A stretch of DNA of 44,247 nt from Promethearchaeota archaeon (lineage in GTDB: Archaea; Asgardarchaeota; Lokiarchaeia; Sigyniarchaeales; SOKP01), in assembly GCA_019058295.1 (NCBI GenBank), contig JAHPZI010000008.1, forward strand, positions 98,965-143,211. The letters run 5' to 3'. Below the pieces are notes generated by a model. It was given only the letters and a program-made list of their open reading frames with translations. It did not search any database and was not told the DNA's origin. Each line of letters opens with the position of its first letter. The stretch's first letter is position 1. Made by a program: the position numbers and the translations under genes. This document shows positions 15,484 to 24,074 of this stretch, piece by piece.

Positions 15484-17481
15484 TTAAAGATTTAATTGTT
15501 TGAAAAAAGAGGGTAACGTATAAATAATCTCGCACTGATTTTTAGCTGTTACTTCAATTATACAACGTATCAAATAAGCATCTTTCAACTCATCATCCGG
15601 GTCATAAATTTTTACTTTAGCAGTAGGTTTTAGTTTCACAGAATAATTTTCGGCTATTCCTGTTATATTTTCATCCGTCTTTAACTTAATCCCTAATAAT
15701 CCTAACTCATAATGTGAAACTATAAAAAGAATTTGATTTTGTTTTTCGCTCAATTTTTCAAAATGAACAACTTCCAAATAATCTTCCTGAAGTTCTTTTG
15801 GAAGTTTATTGTACGGGATTATTTTTTTCTTTCCAGAAATATATTCGAAGGGAGTATAAAATAAAATGTTAAAACTTGATATTTTTTTAATCTGCTCATT
15901 GTATTTTTCTACATCTTTAACGGAATAAGCTTTATCCAATAATACATCTAATTTGTCAACCATATCTTCCGCAGAAAAACCGCTGATAACGGTAGCAATA
16001 TACGCCCTTTTCAATTTCTCAATCAAAATTTCACTTTTAAAGTCTAATTTATAATCAACGGATATTTCTAAGGCTTGATTGTAAAGATTTGTGGCAATTT
16101 GAGAATGGCCCAATGCTAAAAAATAATCTCCTAGTTCTGTAAATACAATAATTGCATCTAAAAAATTTTCCTCAAGATTTATTTCTGAGATCTCTTCCAT
16201 AATTCCCACGGCATTACTTATATCGTCTTCTTCTCCTTGAATATAAAGAGCAATAGCTTTTCCTATAAGGCATTTTAATTTTAATTTCTCTTCTTGATAA
16301 ATATCGGCCAATTCCTCTGTAAAATTATACTGCATTATGGCAGATTTATAAAAACCATGAAATAATTGTATTAATGCTTTTAAGTAATTCAATGTAAGAC
16401 AGGTTTGAAAATTATGAATAATCGTTGAAAATAAGGCAGCTCTCTCTAAAGAATCAATCGCGGTATTGATACGGGCTAAAGAAACGAGAAGAAAAGCTCT
16501 TAAAAACTCCATCTTACTTATTTCACTACATATCAATGTTTCTACAATTTCGTAATCCTTGAGGTTTTTTAATTGACCTGAAGCAAGCTGAAGTAAAGAT
16601 ACTAAAAAGCCATTTCCCTTTTTCAAAAATTTTACAGCGGTTGATGAATCATTCTTGACGATGGATTCTCTAGCGCGCTTGATATATTCGCGGGAAATCT
16701 TCAAATTTTCAAGGAAATTGATTATATCCTCAACTTTTTCTTCTTCACTTGCAGGGAGAGTTTGATTTTCAATATATTTTTCCGCTATTGTTATTTCATC
16801 AGAATACTCCTTAGTTGCTCCTATTTTAAATTTTACAATTTTATCTTCACTAAATTGAGAATCTTTCGTAATAATGGAGTCTTCGGTAACACTTATTGCC
16901 TTCTCAATTAACCAAGTAATTTTTTTTTCAGCAGGGTATACTTTTGAGCGTTCAATCATATAGCTGAGTGTATAATTTAAACTTTTTTTCCAAATATCCT
17001 TAAAATAACTTCTCATTTGGGTTTTAGTGGCAGTTCTATGTATTTTTAACAGAAAACTTGAGAGAGATAAGAGATTAATTTTACCTCTATACAACAATCC
17101 TGTGTTTTTGGCCAACTTAAAATCGTCAGAAACCAAATGAACAGGTAAAGAATCATCTTCATCCAATAATTTTTTGCTTAAAACAATGAGAGACAAGTCT
17201 GGATCTTGAGCTGGGAATCGAATTTTATATTTTCCAAGATCGTCTTTTATCTGCTCGATTTCAGAATTATTAATTTCTTCAATATTTATAATTCGCTTAA
17301 ATTTTTCCTTAAATGTCGAAGGAGCTTTAATCTCATCAAAAACCACTCGGGAAATATAATAATCATAATTTAAATCCTTTCCTGCATTATCCAGATTCCC
17401 TAAAATATTCCGTGCTTTCACTTGATTCATGCATATGAAGAAATTAGCATCGAATACAATTCTCTCTTTTGTCATTGGCAT
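15484..17481 (-). CDS. PIN-domain protein with long helical-repeat C-terminus
   Basis: The 665-residue protein starts with a PIN nuclease-like domain (about residues 6-150). Acidic residues expected at the metal site are visible: Asp11 in FDANFF, Glu50 in FDEIKAP, the QDPDLS segment near 92 and the VSDDFK segment near 118. The rest (about 150-560) is helical with TPR-like pairs and a C-terminal beta-rich region (about 570-665). PIN domains are Mg2+-dependent RNases; a large free-standing PIN-TPR protein suggests RNA processing or quality control. There is no antitoxin gene beside it, so a simple toxin role is unlikely. Start ATG at 17481 (a second ATG is two codons in). Confidence 0.7.
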   Translation of the reverse strand: MPMTKERIVFDANFFICMNQVKARNILGNLDNAGKDLNYDYYISRVVFDEIKAPSTFKEKFKRIINIEEINNSEIEQIKDDLGKYKIRFPAQDPDLSLIVLSKKLLDEDDSLPVHLVSDDFKLAKNTGLLYRGKINLLSLSSFLLKIHRTATKTQMRSYFKDIWKKSLNYTLSYMIERSKVYPAEKKITWLIEKAISVTEDSIITKDSQFSEDKIVKFKIGATKEYSDEITIAEKYIENQTLPASEEEKVEDIINFLENLKISREYIKRARESIVKNDSSTAVKFLKKGNGFLVSLLQLASGQLKNLKDYEIVETLICSEISKMEFLRAFLLVSLARINTAIDSLERAALFSTIIHNFQTCLTLNYLKALIQLFHGFYKSAIMQYNFTEELADIYQEEKLKLKCLIGKAIALYIQGEEDDISNAVGIMEEISEINLEENFLDAIIVFTELGDYFLALGHSQIATNLYNQALEISVDYKLDFKSEILIEKLKRAYIATVISGFSAEDMVDKLDVLLDKAYSVKDVEKYNEQIKKISSFNILFYTPFEYISGKKKIIPYNKLPKELQEDYLEVVHFEKLSEKQNQILFIVSHYELGLLGIKLKTDENITGIAENYSVKLKPTAKVKIYDPDDELKDAYLIRCIIEVTAKNQCEIIYTLPSFFKQLNL

Positions 17482-17610
17482 ACAATATCTTTAAGTAATG
17501 TAATTATAAAACACAATAATTATTTTTAATATTTTAAAATATTTTACTTAATTATATTTGTTTTAAGTCTTTATTAATTTTTAATCTGATTTAAGAAAAA
17601 GTGATTATTT

Positions 17611-18120
17611 ATTAAAATTATTTCTTTGATTGGTTATTCTGGGAGTGGCAAGACGGTCTTTATTATGAATGCTATAAAACTATTAAAAAAGAAATTGAAC
17701 TATAATGTAGCAGTTATTAAAAATATTCATGAACACCAAATTGATAAGGAAGATAAGGATACATTCAAATATGGAGAAGCTGGAGCTGTATTTTCAATAA
17801 CTCAAAACATAAATAATGAAACAACAATTTTCTTAAAAAAGGAAATTGAATTAGAGAAATTATTGAACTGGATTGTAAACTGTCCATATAAAATTAACTT
17901 AATTTTCATTGAGGGGTTTAGAAACTTAAAATATCCTACGATTCTTTGTTTAAAAGAGTGGAATAATTTAAAACCTCAATTAACGGATAATATTAAAGTA
18001 ATATCTGGTATTGTATGTTCTAAGAATCACAAAAAAAGTAAAACAATAAATTTAGACATACCTGTTATTGATATTAAGGAAAATTTTAATGAATTTATTG
18101 AAATTTTTAATTTAGACTAA
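17611..18120 (+). CDS. mobB: Molybdopterin-guanine dinucleotide biosynthesis protein B, apparent AUU start
   Basis: MobB is a P-loop GTP-binding accessory of molybdenum/tungsten cofactor guanylation. From ATT 17611 the product is 169 residues and opens xKIISLIGYSGSGKT, matching the family N-terminus (beta-1 strand plus Walker A, residues 8-15). FIEGFRNLKYPTI (about 112-124) matches the family's IEGFK segment after the middle of the protein. The first canonical codon is TTG at 17626, which would cut off the beta-1 strand; the upstream in-frame stop is at 17602. GTGAT at 17601-17605 lies five bases before the ATT, the same spacing as at 1271/1282. A MoaD-like gene is at 34065-34274. Confidence 0.8.
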   Translation: MKIISLIGYSGSGKTVFIMNAIKLLKKKLNYNVAVIKNIHEHQIDKEDKDTFKYGEAGAVFSITQNINNETTIFLKKEIELEKLLNWIVNCPYKINLIFIEGFRNLKYPTILCLKEWNNLKPQLTDNIKVISGIVCSKNHKKSKTINLDIPVIDIKENFNEFIEIFNLD

Positions 18121-18200
18121 AAAATCTTAGTTATGGTAATTTAACATTAGCTTGGATAAACTTTCTTTAATAAAATCTAACCTGAGATTGAAAGGAATTA

Positions 18201-18938
18201 CTATTTTCTGTATTCTGCAAGAATAGTCTTGTCTTTCAGTTCACAAATATTCCCAATTGAATATTTAAAATTATAATCCCTCCAATAAAAACAAACTTCT
18301 CCATTAATAGAAATACAAATAGTTTTGTTTCTAAATTTGTTTAATATTGTATATAACGGTTTGCTATTAAATGGAAATTTGCCCATAAGCGACCAACTAT
18401 ATTGTTTCCTAGCTTTATTCAACTTTACGTCTACTCTATCTTTAATTATCCCTTCTAATTTCTTAGATTCTTTTGAAAATGTGATTATTTTGATTTTATT
18501 GAACATATTTTTTTTTGAAAGAAGATTATAGAGGTTTTTCTCTACTTCCAAGAAATTATCTCTTCCTACATATTTCTTATAGTCCTTTCTATTTGCATAG
18601 AATAGTGAAAACCATAAATTTTTCAATCCAGCTCTCTGTAACTCCATCAATCTTTTATCATTAAGAAGTAGACCGTTCGTGCAAACCCATAATACACAAT
18701 TAGGTAAAGATAAAAGTTTAATATATTCCTCTAAATCATTATAAAGGAGAGGTTCGCCAATTAAATGAAAATAAATTGTAAACATAACATTAGGATTTGA
18801 TTTAACGAAGTCTACAACTCTATCCCTAACTTCCTCTTTAATGAAACCTTTTCTATTTACTAAATTTATAGGACAAAATTTACATTGACTATTACAATAA
18901 GAAGTAACTTCTGTATATATAGATATTCGTTTTGGCAT
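18201..18938 (-). CDS. Radical SAM protein, unknown substrate
   Basis: This 245-residue radical SAM enzyme carries CNSQCKFC (Cys15, Cys19, Cys22), which binds the 4Fe-4S cluster, followed by FHLIGEPLLY, the GGEP-like SAM-contact motif, with GEP kept. The C-terminus (ICISINGEVCFYWRDYN) resembles a short SPASM/twitch-like region with two cysteines. It is short for the family. Start ATG at 18938 (MPKRISIYTEVTSYC). It converges with mobB; the HypE-like gene lies upstream on the same strand after 171 bases. The two-cysteine tail could suit peptide or cofactor modification, but no function can be assigned. Confidence 0.8.
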   Translation of the reverse strand: MPKRISIYTEVTSYCNSQCKFCPINLVNRKGFIKEEVRDRVVDFVKSNPNVMFTIYFHLIGEPLLYNDLEEYIKLLSLPNCVLWVCTNGLLLNDKRLMELQRAGLKNLWFSLFYANRKDYKKYVGRDNFLEVEKNLYNLLSKKNMFNKIKIITFSKESKKLEGIIKDRVDVKLNKARKQYSWSLMGKFPFNSKPLYTILNKFRNKTICISINGEVCFYWRDYNFKYSIGNICELKDKTILAEYRK

Positions 18939-19109
18939 GATATCATTATTAGTTCTTTAAGAATAATTGAGTTAATTTATACTTATTTTTTTTAATTAAT
19001 TCACTATTAAATTTGGATTGTTTTAAATAGTTAAAATCTTTTTTTCTTTTTTTTATTGTTGTCTATACTAGTAATTTGTCAATAAATTTGTACTTTATTT
19101 TTACAGAAA

Positions 19110-20153
19110 TTATAAAATTTTTGTAATTTCATCAGTTTCTGAATATGCCATAGGACTAATTCTTCCATTTTTATCTTTGATATTTAAACCTTTATCTTTT
19201 TTGACAAATTTGCCAATCTTTACTGCTAATATCTCGTTTTTCTCAAGTAAATTAATCAATTCAGAAACATTATCACGTTTTTCTTCAATCGCAATTAGCA
19301 AGGTACCTGAAGATATTGTATTCATTGGATTTAATCCATATACTTCACTTAATTTTGTTGGTTCTAGTAAAATTTTAATTTTTTCTTGTTCTATTAAAAC
19401 CCCTGTTTTAGAAGCTATTGTCATTTCAGCGATACCACACGCCAGACCCCCTTCCGTAGGATCGTGAAAACTTTTAATTTTAAAATGGTTGCTAGCTAAA
19501 AGAGCATCTTTAAAAACACTTATTCCTGGATCGTAAAGGTAATTCTTGCATTTATCTATGAACTCAGAATTAAAACCCAAATCTTTTAATTCTCTTTCTT
19601 TTTCTCTTCCTATTATAGATGTTCCTTCGATAAAAATTCCTTTTGTTAAAATTAGGGCATCTCCTGGTTCTGCGCCTGATGTTAGCACGAGTTTATCTTT
19701 CTCAACTTCACCTAATAATGAGCCGATAACTATTGGCCGATCTAGATTTGGAGTTACTTCTGTATGACCCCCAATTACAGCAATATCCATAGATTTACAA
19801 GTATCGTGAATATTTTTAAAAATACTTTCAATTAATACTTCTGTAGTTAACTTTTCTGGTAATAATATTGACGATTGAAACCATTTTGGTTTTGCTCCCG
19901 TGCAAACTACATCATTGACATTTACATTTACGGCATAATATCCAATCTCATTTGTAGCAAATGTTATAGGATCTGTTTTCGCAACTAAGTAATTATCACC
20001 CATATCAATAACAGCAGCATCTTCTCCTATTTTTGACCCCATAATTACTCTTTTATCTTGAACCTCCAAATCTGAGACAAAATCCTTTAACATTCGCGCT
20101 AAGTATTCGTGCTTAAGCTTGCCAATAGAAAATTTTTTATCGTCAATTCTCAT
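19110..20153 (-). CDS. AIR synthase-like (HypE-related) ATP-binding protein
   Basis: This 347-residue protein belongs to the PurM/HypE/SelD/ThiL fold. Seen motifs are GEDAAVIDMGD (residues about 43-53), the KTDPITF metal-binding segment, NVNVNDVVCTGAKP, and GGHTEVTP (about 125-132), with the C-terminal DPTEGGLACGIAEM helix (about 233-246). These are typical of archaeal HypE-like AIR synthases that activate substrates with ATP. True HypE ends in a Pro-Arg-x-Cys tail that carries the thiocarbamate; this protein ends EITKIL, so it is not the hydrogenase maturase itself. Start ATG at 20153. It follows the DUF362-ferredoxin gene by 88 bases on the same strand. Confidence 0.8.
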   Translation of the reverse strand: MRIDDKKFSIGKLKHEYLARMLKDFVSDLEVQDKRVIMGSKIGEDAAVIDMGDNYLVAKTDPITFATNEIGYYAVNVNVNDVVCTGAKPKWFQSSILLPEKLTTEVLIESIFKNIHDTCKSMDIAVIGGHTEVTPNLDRPIVIGSLLGEVEKDKLVLTSGAEPGDALILTKGIFIEGTSIIGREKERELKDLGFNSEFIDKCKNYLYDPGISVFKDALLASNHFKIKSFHDPTEGGLACGIAEMTIASKTGVLIEQEKIKILLEPTKLSEVYGLNPMNTISSGTLLIAIEEKRDNVSELINLLEKNEILAVKIGKFVKKDKGLNIKDKNGRISPMAYSETDEITKIL

Positions 20154-20241
20154 CGATTTATCATTATATTAAGAGAAAAATAGAATTTAAATTTATGAGG
20201 TAATAATTAAAAAAACCTTTAAGATAAAGGGTAAAATTAAT

Positions 20242-21555
20242 TTAGAAAAAACTTGTTATTAATTGAATTAAAAACCAAATTATTGCAAAGGCTCCTAATG
20301 CTATAACCAATAATAGCACTGGCAATATTTTAAATAGATAAAATTTAGCACTTATTGCATCGTTCGGACAGCTTTCGCCACAGCAAAAACATTCTATGCA
20401 TTTGTTTCTATCTACTAAAATCTTCTCATCTTTTCGAATTAATGCTTCTGCTGGACAATGCCTTACACATTCTTCACATAACAGACATTTTTTTCTCTTG
20501 ATTTTAATGGAAATACTCACTGCTTTTCTACGAATCTTGGAATATAGTCCCTTTTCTGGACCTGATGGATTTAAAAGAGAAGCAACTTTCGGTTTTTTGA
20601 AGTTTTTTACAATATATTTTTCAAAATTTGTTTCTCCTACGATTTCCAACTTAGTAATATCAACTGGAAGCTCAGTTCTATTTGCTAAAGAAGTGATAGC
20701 GTCTAGGTCGTTTGGATTTCCATTCATCAAAGTATATCCAATAATATCAACCGCAGCAGAGTTAAATCCAGCGATTAAGACACCAACCTTTCTTGGCTTT
20801 CCCGCTCTTGGTCCCTTGCCCTCCATGGCCATAACTCCATCCATTATTGTTAATACCTTTGGAAAATCTGTATTATTGGTCTCCTCAACAGCAAAATATA
20901 TGTCTGCTAACATTTTTTGAAAATCTTTCTTATTATTATGAGTCATATGCATATGCATCTTATTGCCTAAAAGACCGAAAAAATTCTTAATCGCGCCTGT
21001 ATAAACATAACCAGAATGAGTTTTTAACTTCGGTAAGTTTAGAATAATATCTGTATCAATTACTTCCTTTGGTAAATATACATTTTCTTCAATTTCATAG
21101 GTAGGGTTATGGAATATAACTTTAACTCTTTCAGATTCGAAAAAATTAATAAGATTTACACTTTCAGCTTCACATAATTCTCGAATATTACTCCTTTTGA
21201 AAGTTATACTCGTAAATTTTTTTGTTAAGGTCGAATCTCCAACAGAAATATTTTCAATATCGGTTTTTTTCTTTAAAATCAGTATTAATTCCCTTATTAA
21301 TTCGATTGGAGTAAATGCATTCTTAGTAGGTGCAAGAAAATTAGGTTTCAATAAAATAGATTTGTTATTGAAGAAATCTTTAATCGCTAATAATTCAAAA
21401 ATAGATTTTAGCGCATTTTTAATATTTTCAGGTTGATAATCGTCTAATTTGACAATTGCAACCTTATCCTTTAAATAATTAAATTTCTGGGGTAATTCCT
21501 TTCCCTTTATTTTATCAAATTGAACTTTTTCACTATTTGAACTATTACTTGCCAT
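20242..21555 (-). CDS. DUF362 protein with two 4Fe-4S ferredoxin clusters and a membrane anchor
   Basis: The 437-residue protein has a DUF362 domain (about residues 30-300; PKLKTHSGYVYTGAIKNFFG is the family hallmark), a bacterial-type 2[4Fe-4S] ferredoxin module with CLLCEECVRHCP and CIECFCCGESCP (about 360-403), and a single C-terminal membrane helix (about 410-432). DUF362 proteins are of unknown function; the fused ferredoxin suggests a membrane-attached electron-transfer or redox-sensing role. Start ATG at 21555. It lies upstream of the HypE-like gene. Confidence 0.85.
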   Translation of the reverse strand: MASNSSNSEKVQFDKIKGKELPQKFNYLKDKVAIVKLDDYQPENIKNALKSIFELLAIKDFFNNKSILLKPNFLAPTKNAFTPIELIRELILILKKKTDIENISVGDSTLTKKFTSITFKRSNIRELCEAESVNLINFFESERVKVIFHNPTYEIEENVYLPKEVIDTDIILNLPKLKTHSGYVYTGAIKNFFGLLGNKMHMHMTHNNKKDFQKMLADIYFAVEETNNTDFPKVLTIMDGVMAMEGKGPRAGKPRKVGVLIAGFNSAAVDIIGYTLMNGNPNDLDAITSLANRTELPVDITKLEIVGETNFEKYIVKNFKKPKVASLLNPSGPEKGLYSKIRRKAVSISIKIKRKKCLLCEECVRHCPAEALIRKDEKILVDRNKCIECFCCGESCPNDAISAKFYLFKILPVLLLVIALGAFAIIWFLIQLITSFF

Positions 21556-21682
21556 AATTAAACAATTTGGGTTATAATTTTTAATTAATTAAGTAGTTTT
21601 AATTTAATATCTTCTGATTCCAAATAAAGCTTTTCCTTCATTTTTATAAAATGATAACTTAAGTTAGAACAGAAAAGTGAAA

Positions 21683-22381
21683 TTATTTATTTTTTCGTTC
21701 TTTCATTCTTTTCAGAGCTCTATTTTCTAAAAGCCTAGAGTATGCCTCCCATTTATCCGATTCACCAGGTTTTTTCTTATTAATGACAAATAAACACGTA
21801 TCTCCTCCAGCTGGAATAGTTTTCCTAAATTCCACTTGAAAATCAGAATCTAAAGTACTAGCATCTCTAAAAGCGTCAATGATTCCTTGTACTAAGTAGC
21901 GTTGCACACGGCAGTCGAAAGCCGAATATTCATCTTGGAGTGGACACCAAATAATATCGAAAGAGCATTGTTCGTCGTTATCAATCCGAGGGTCTTCAAT
22001 CGATGTCCATGCCTGAGTATTAACAATTGTGGTTAAAAAGCTAATTAATTCTATCGCTGAGATATCCGGGGGTATTTCAATATCTTTTACTATTTGTTTA
22101 CCCACATCATAGCCAGTTTTAATCAAAGCGTTATTGACCATTTTTTGACCTTCTACTCCAAATTCGGCTTCAGCCTCTTTTAATATATTAATGACTGCTT
22201 TTGCCATAAATAGACCGAATTGGAGTAGAGATGTTGGATCGAAATCGTCTCGCTCTAGCACTTCATCTCTAAATCGGTCTAAAGACTTTTTGAATGGTTC
22301 TCCTAATTTTGTCTTTTTCCAATTTGGTTCTTTACGATCTGCTCCTTTTAAGATACCTTCTGTTTTCATTTTACACTTCAA
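21683..22381 (-). CDS. L-2-amino-thiazoline-4-carboxylate hydrolase-like protein
   Basis: This 232-residue protein resembles the ATC-hydrolase family: a helical N-terminal half and a C-terminal half with cysteines (IIWCPL, AFDCRVQRY), the DxFR segment FRDASTLDSD and the late GGDTCLF motif. ATC hydrolase opens L-2-amino-thiazoline-4-carboxylate in the route to cysteine, but most archaeal members are uncharacterised. The listed start is TTG 22381; the ATG at 22369 (four codons in) is at least as likely. It is 69 bases after the gamma-glutamyltransferase-like gene on the same strand and may be the last gene of that operon. Confidence 0.5.
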   Translation of the reverse strand: MKCKMKTEGILKGADRKEPNWKKTKLGEPFKKSLDRFRDEVLERDDFDPTSLLQFGLFMAKAVINILKEAEAEFGVEGQKMVNNALIKTGYDVGKQIVKDIEIPPDISAIELISFLTTIVNTQAWTSIEDPRIDNDEQCSFDIIWCPLQDEYSAFDCRVQRYLVQGIIDAFRDASTLDSDFQVEFRKTIPAGGDTCLFVINKKKPGESDKWEAYSRLLENRALKRMKERKNK

Positions 22382-22450
22382 CTAAAATGTTAATTTTTAT
22401 ATTTTAAATTATTTATAATGTTATTTGGTAAATTAAATCTTGTATTTTCA

Positions 22451-24061
22451 TTAAAATCCAACTGCTTGACCGTCCTTACGAGGATCAGATGCTCCTAAAT
22501 AGCCATCTTCAAGCTTATAAATTAATTGAGAGCCGCCAAATTCCATAAAATGACCTTCTGAAACGTTATGTCCTTTTTGAATTAGGCTTTCAATTGTATT
22601 ATTCTTAAATCCAGTCTCTACACGAACTTTTAAACCTTCCATAACCTGCCAGCGTGGTGCATCTATAGCGGCTTGTGGATTTTGTCTATATTCAAATATC
22701 CGAATCATCATTTGAACATGACCTTGTGGCTGCATAGGCCCTCCCATTACACCGAAGCTAATGAGTGGCTTCCCTTTTTTGGTGACGAATGCAGGAATAA
22801 TTGTATGGAATGGTCGTTTGTTCGGTCCAACCTGATTAGGATGTCCTTCTTCTAATGTAAAACCATTTCCACGATTCTGAAGACTAATCCCTGTATTGGG
22901 CACTAAAATCCCTGAACCAAAACCGAAATAGTTTGACTGTATAAAAGAAACCATGAGACCCTCCTGATCAGCAGCAGTTAAATAAACTGTTCCGCCGTGT
23001 CTTGGTTTACCATGTTTTGGATCTTTTGCGTGGTTCAAATCGATAAGATTTGCTCTTCCATTCAGATAATCGTGATCAAGAATATCTTTTGGATCAAATT
23101 CTAAATAATCTGGATCTGAAATATAACGATGACCGTCCGCGAATGCCAGTTTCATAGCTTCGAGTTGTAAATGTATCGATTCAGCAGAATCAGATTGAAA
23201 GGAACTAATATCGAATTTCTTAAGAATTCCTAACATTATAAGAGCAATTAATCCTTGCCCATTAGGAGGTAATTCATGCAGAGTTATTCCCTTATAATCC
23301 ATAGTAAAAGTCTTTTCCCAAATTGGTTTATGTTTTTCAAGATCTTCAAGAGACATTAATCCACCTGTTTGTTTAGCATGACTGACGATTTTTTTTGCTA
23401 ATTCTCCGTGATAAAACGCCTCTCCTTCAGTTTCCGCAATAAGTTCTAAAGTTCGTGCTTGTGCAGGAAATTTAAATAATTGTCCTGGTTTAGGAGCTTT
23501 TCCATTAATAAGAAAAGACTCAGCTAATTGATTAAGCACTTGTTTTTCAGCTACAGAAGATTTTTTATAAAAACCTTTCATTACATTCCAGACTTGGGAG
23601 GTGATAGGTGATACTAAAAATCCATCCCTTGCATATTTAATAGCTGGTTCAAACAATTCTTTGAAATTTAACTGCCCATATTTTTTCCATAATTCAACCC
23701 AAGAAGATACTGCCCCTGGAACCGTAACAGTATCCCAACCTATTGTAGGCATAGTTTCATATTGCGAAAAATGTTCGGGTGTCCATGCTGCGGGAGATTT
23801 TCCTGATGCATTTAAACCAACAATCTTTTTTCCATCCCATAAAATAGCGAATGCATCACTACCTATACCATTCATCGTTGGTTCAACAACCGTAAGAGTT
23901 ATTGCGGATGCTAGAATGGCGTCTACAGCGTTGCCCCCCTTTAAAAGCATGCGTAAACCAGCTTGAGATGCTAATGGATGGGATGTTGCTACAATATTCT
24001 TGGCAAGAACAGGCATTCTGCGAGATGGATATGGAAAATTCCATCTAAAATCTCTACTCAT
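22451..24061 (-). CDS. Gamma-glutamyltransferase-family Ntn-hydrolase
   Basis: This 536-residue protein matches the gamma-glutamyltransferase family, whose precursor cleaves itself at a threonine that becomes the catalytic N-terminal nucleophile. Here that site is HGGTVYLTAAD with the Thr near residue 357; GNAVDAILASAI (about 44-55), LNASGKSP and the late FGVMGGPMQPQGH are also family hallmarks. No signal peptide is visible, so it is probably cytoplasmic. Homologues include enzymes that hydrolyse oxamate or other amides, so glutathione need not be the substrate. Start ATG at 24061, 13 bases after the NDP-forming acyl-CoA synthetase gene. The pair is probably co-transcribed. Confidence 0.9.
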   Translation of the reverse strand: MSRDFRWNFPYPSRRMPVLAKNIVATSHPLASQAGLRMLLKGGNAVDAILASAITLTVVEPTMNGIGSDAFAILWDGKKIVGLNASGKSPAAWTPEHFSQYETMPTIGWDTVTVPGAVSSWVELWKKYGQLNFKELFEPAIKYARDGFLVSPITSQVWNVMKGFYKKSSVAEKQVLNQLAESFLINGKAPKPGQLFKFPAQARTLELIAETEGEAFYHGELAKKIVSHAKQTGGLMSLEDLEKHKPIWEKTFTMDYKGITLHELPPNGQGLIALIMLGILKKFDISSFQSDSAESIHLQLEAMKLAFADGHRYISDPDYLEFDPKDILDHDYLNGRANLIDLNHAKDPKHGKPRHGGTVYLTAADQEGLMVSFIQSNYFGFGSGILVPNTGISLQNRGNGFTLEEGHPNQVGPNKRPFHTIIPAFVTKKGKPLISFGVMGGPMQPQGHVQMMIRIFEYRQNPQAAIDAPRWQVMEGLKVRVETGFKNNTIESLIQKGHNVSEGHFMEFGGSQLIYKLEDGYLGASDPRKDGQAVGF

Positions 24062-24074
24062 TCTAATTTATTCT

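Noticed and set aside
15484..17481. PIN toxin of a toxin-antitoxin pair
   Set aside because: The protein is 665 residues long and no small antitoxin gene lies next to it.
17626..18120. TTG 17626 as the MobB start
   Set aside because: It would leave only Met-Ile before the P-loop glycine and remove the conserved beta-1 strand.
19110..20153. True HypE hydrogenase maturase
   Set aside because: The C-terminal Pro-Arg-x-Cys tail needed for thiocarbamate transfer is missing.
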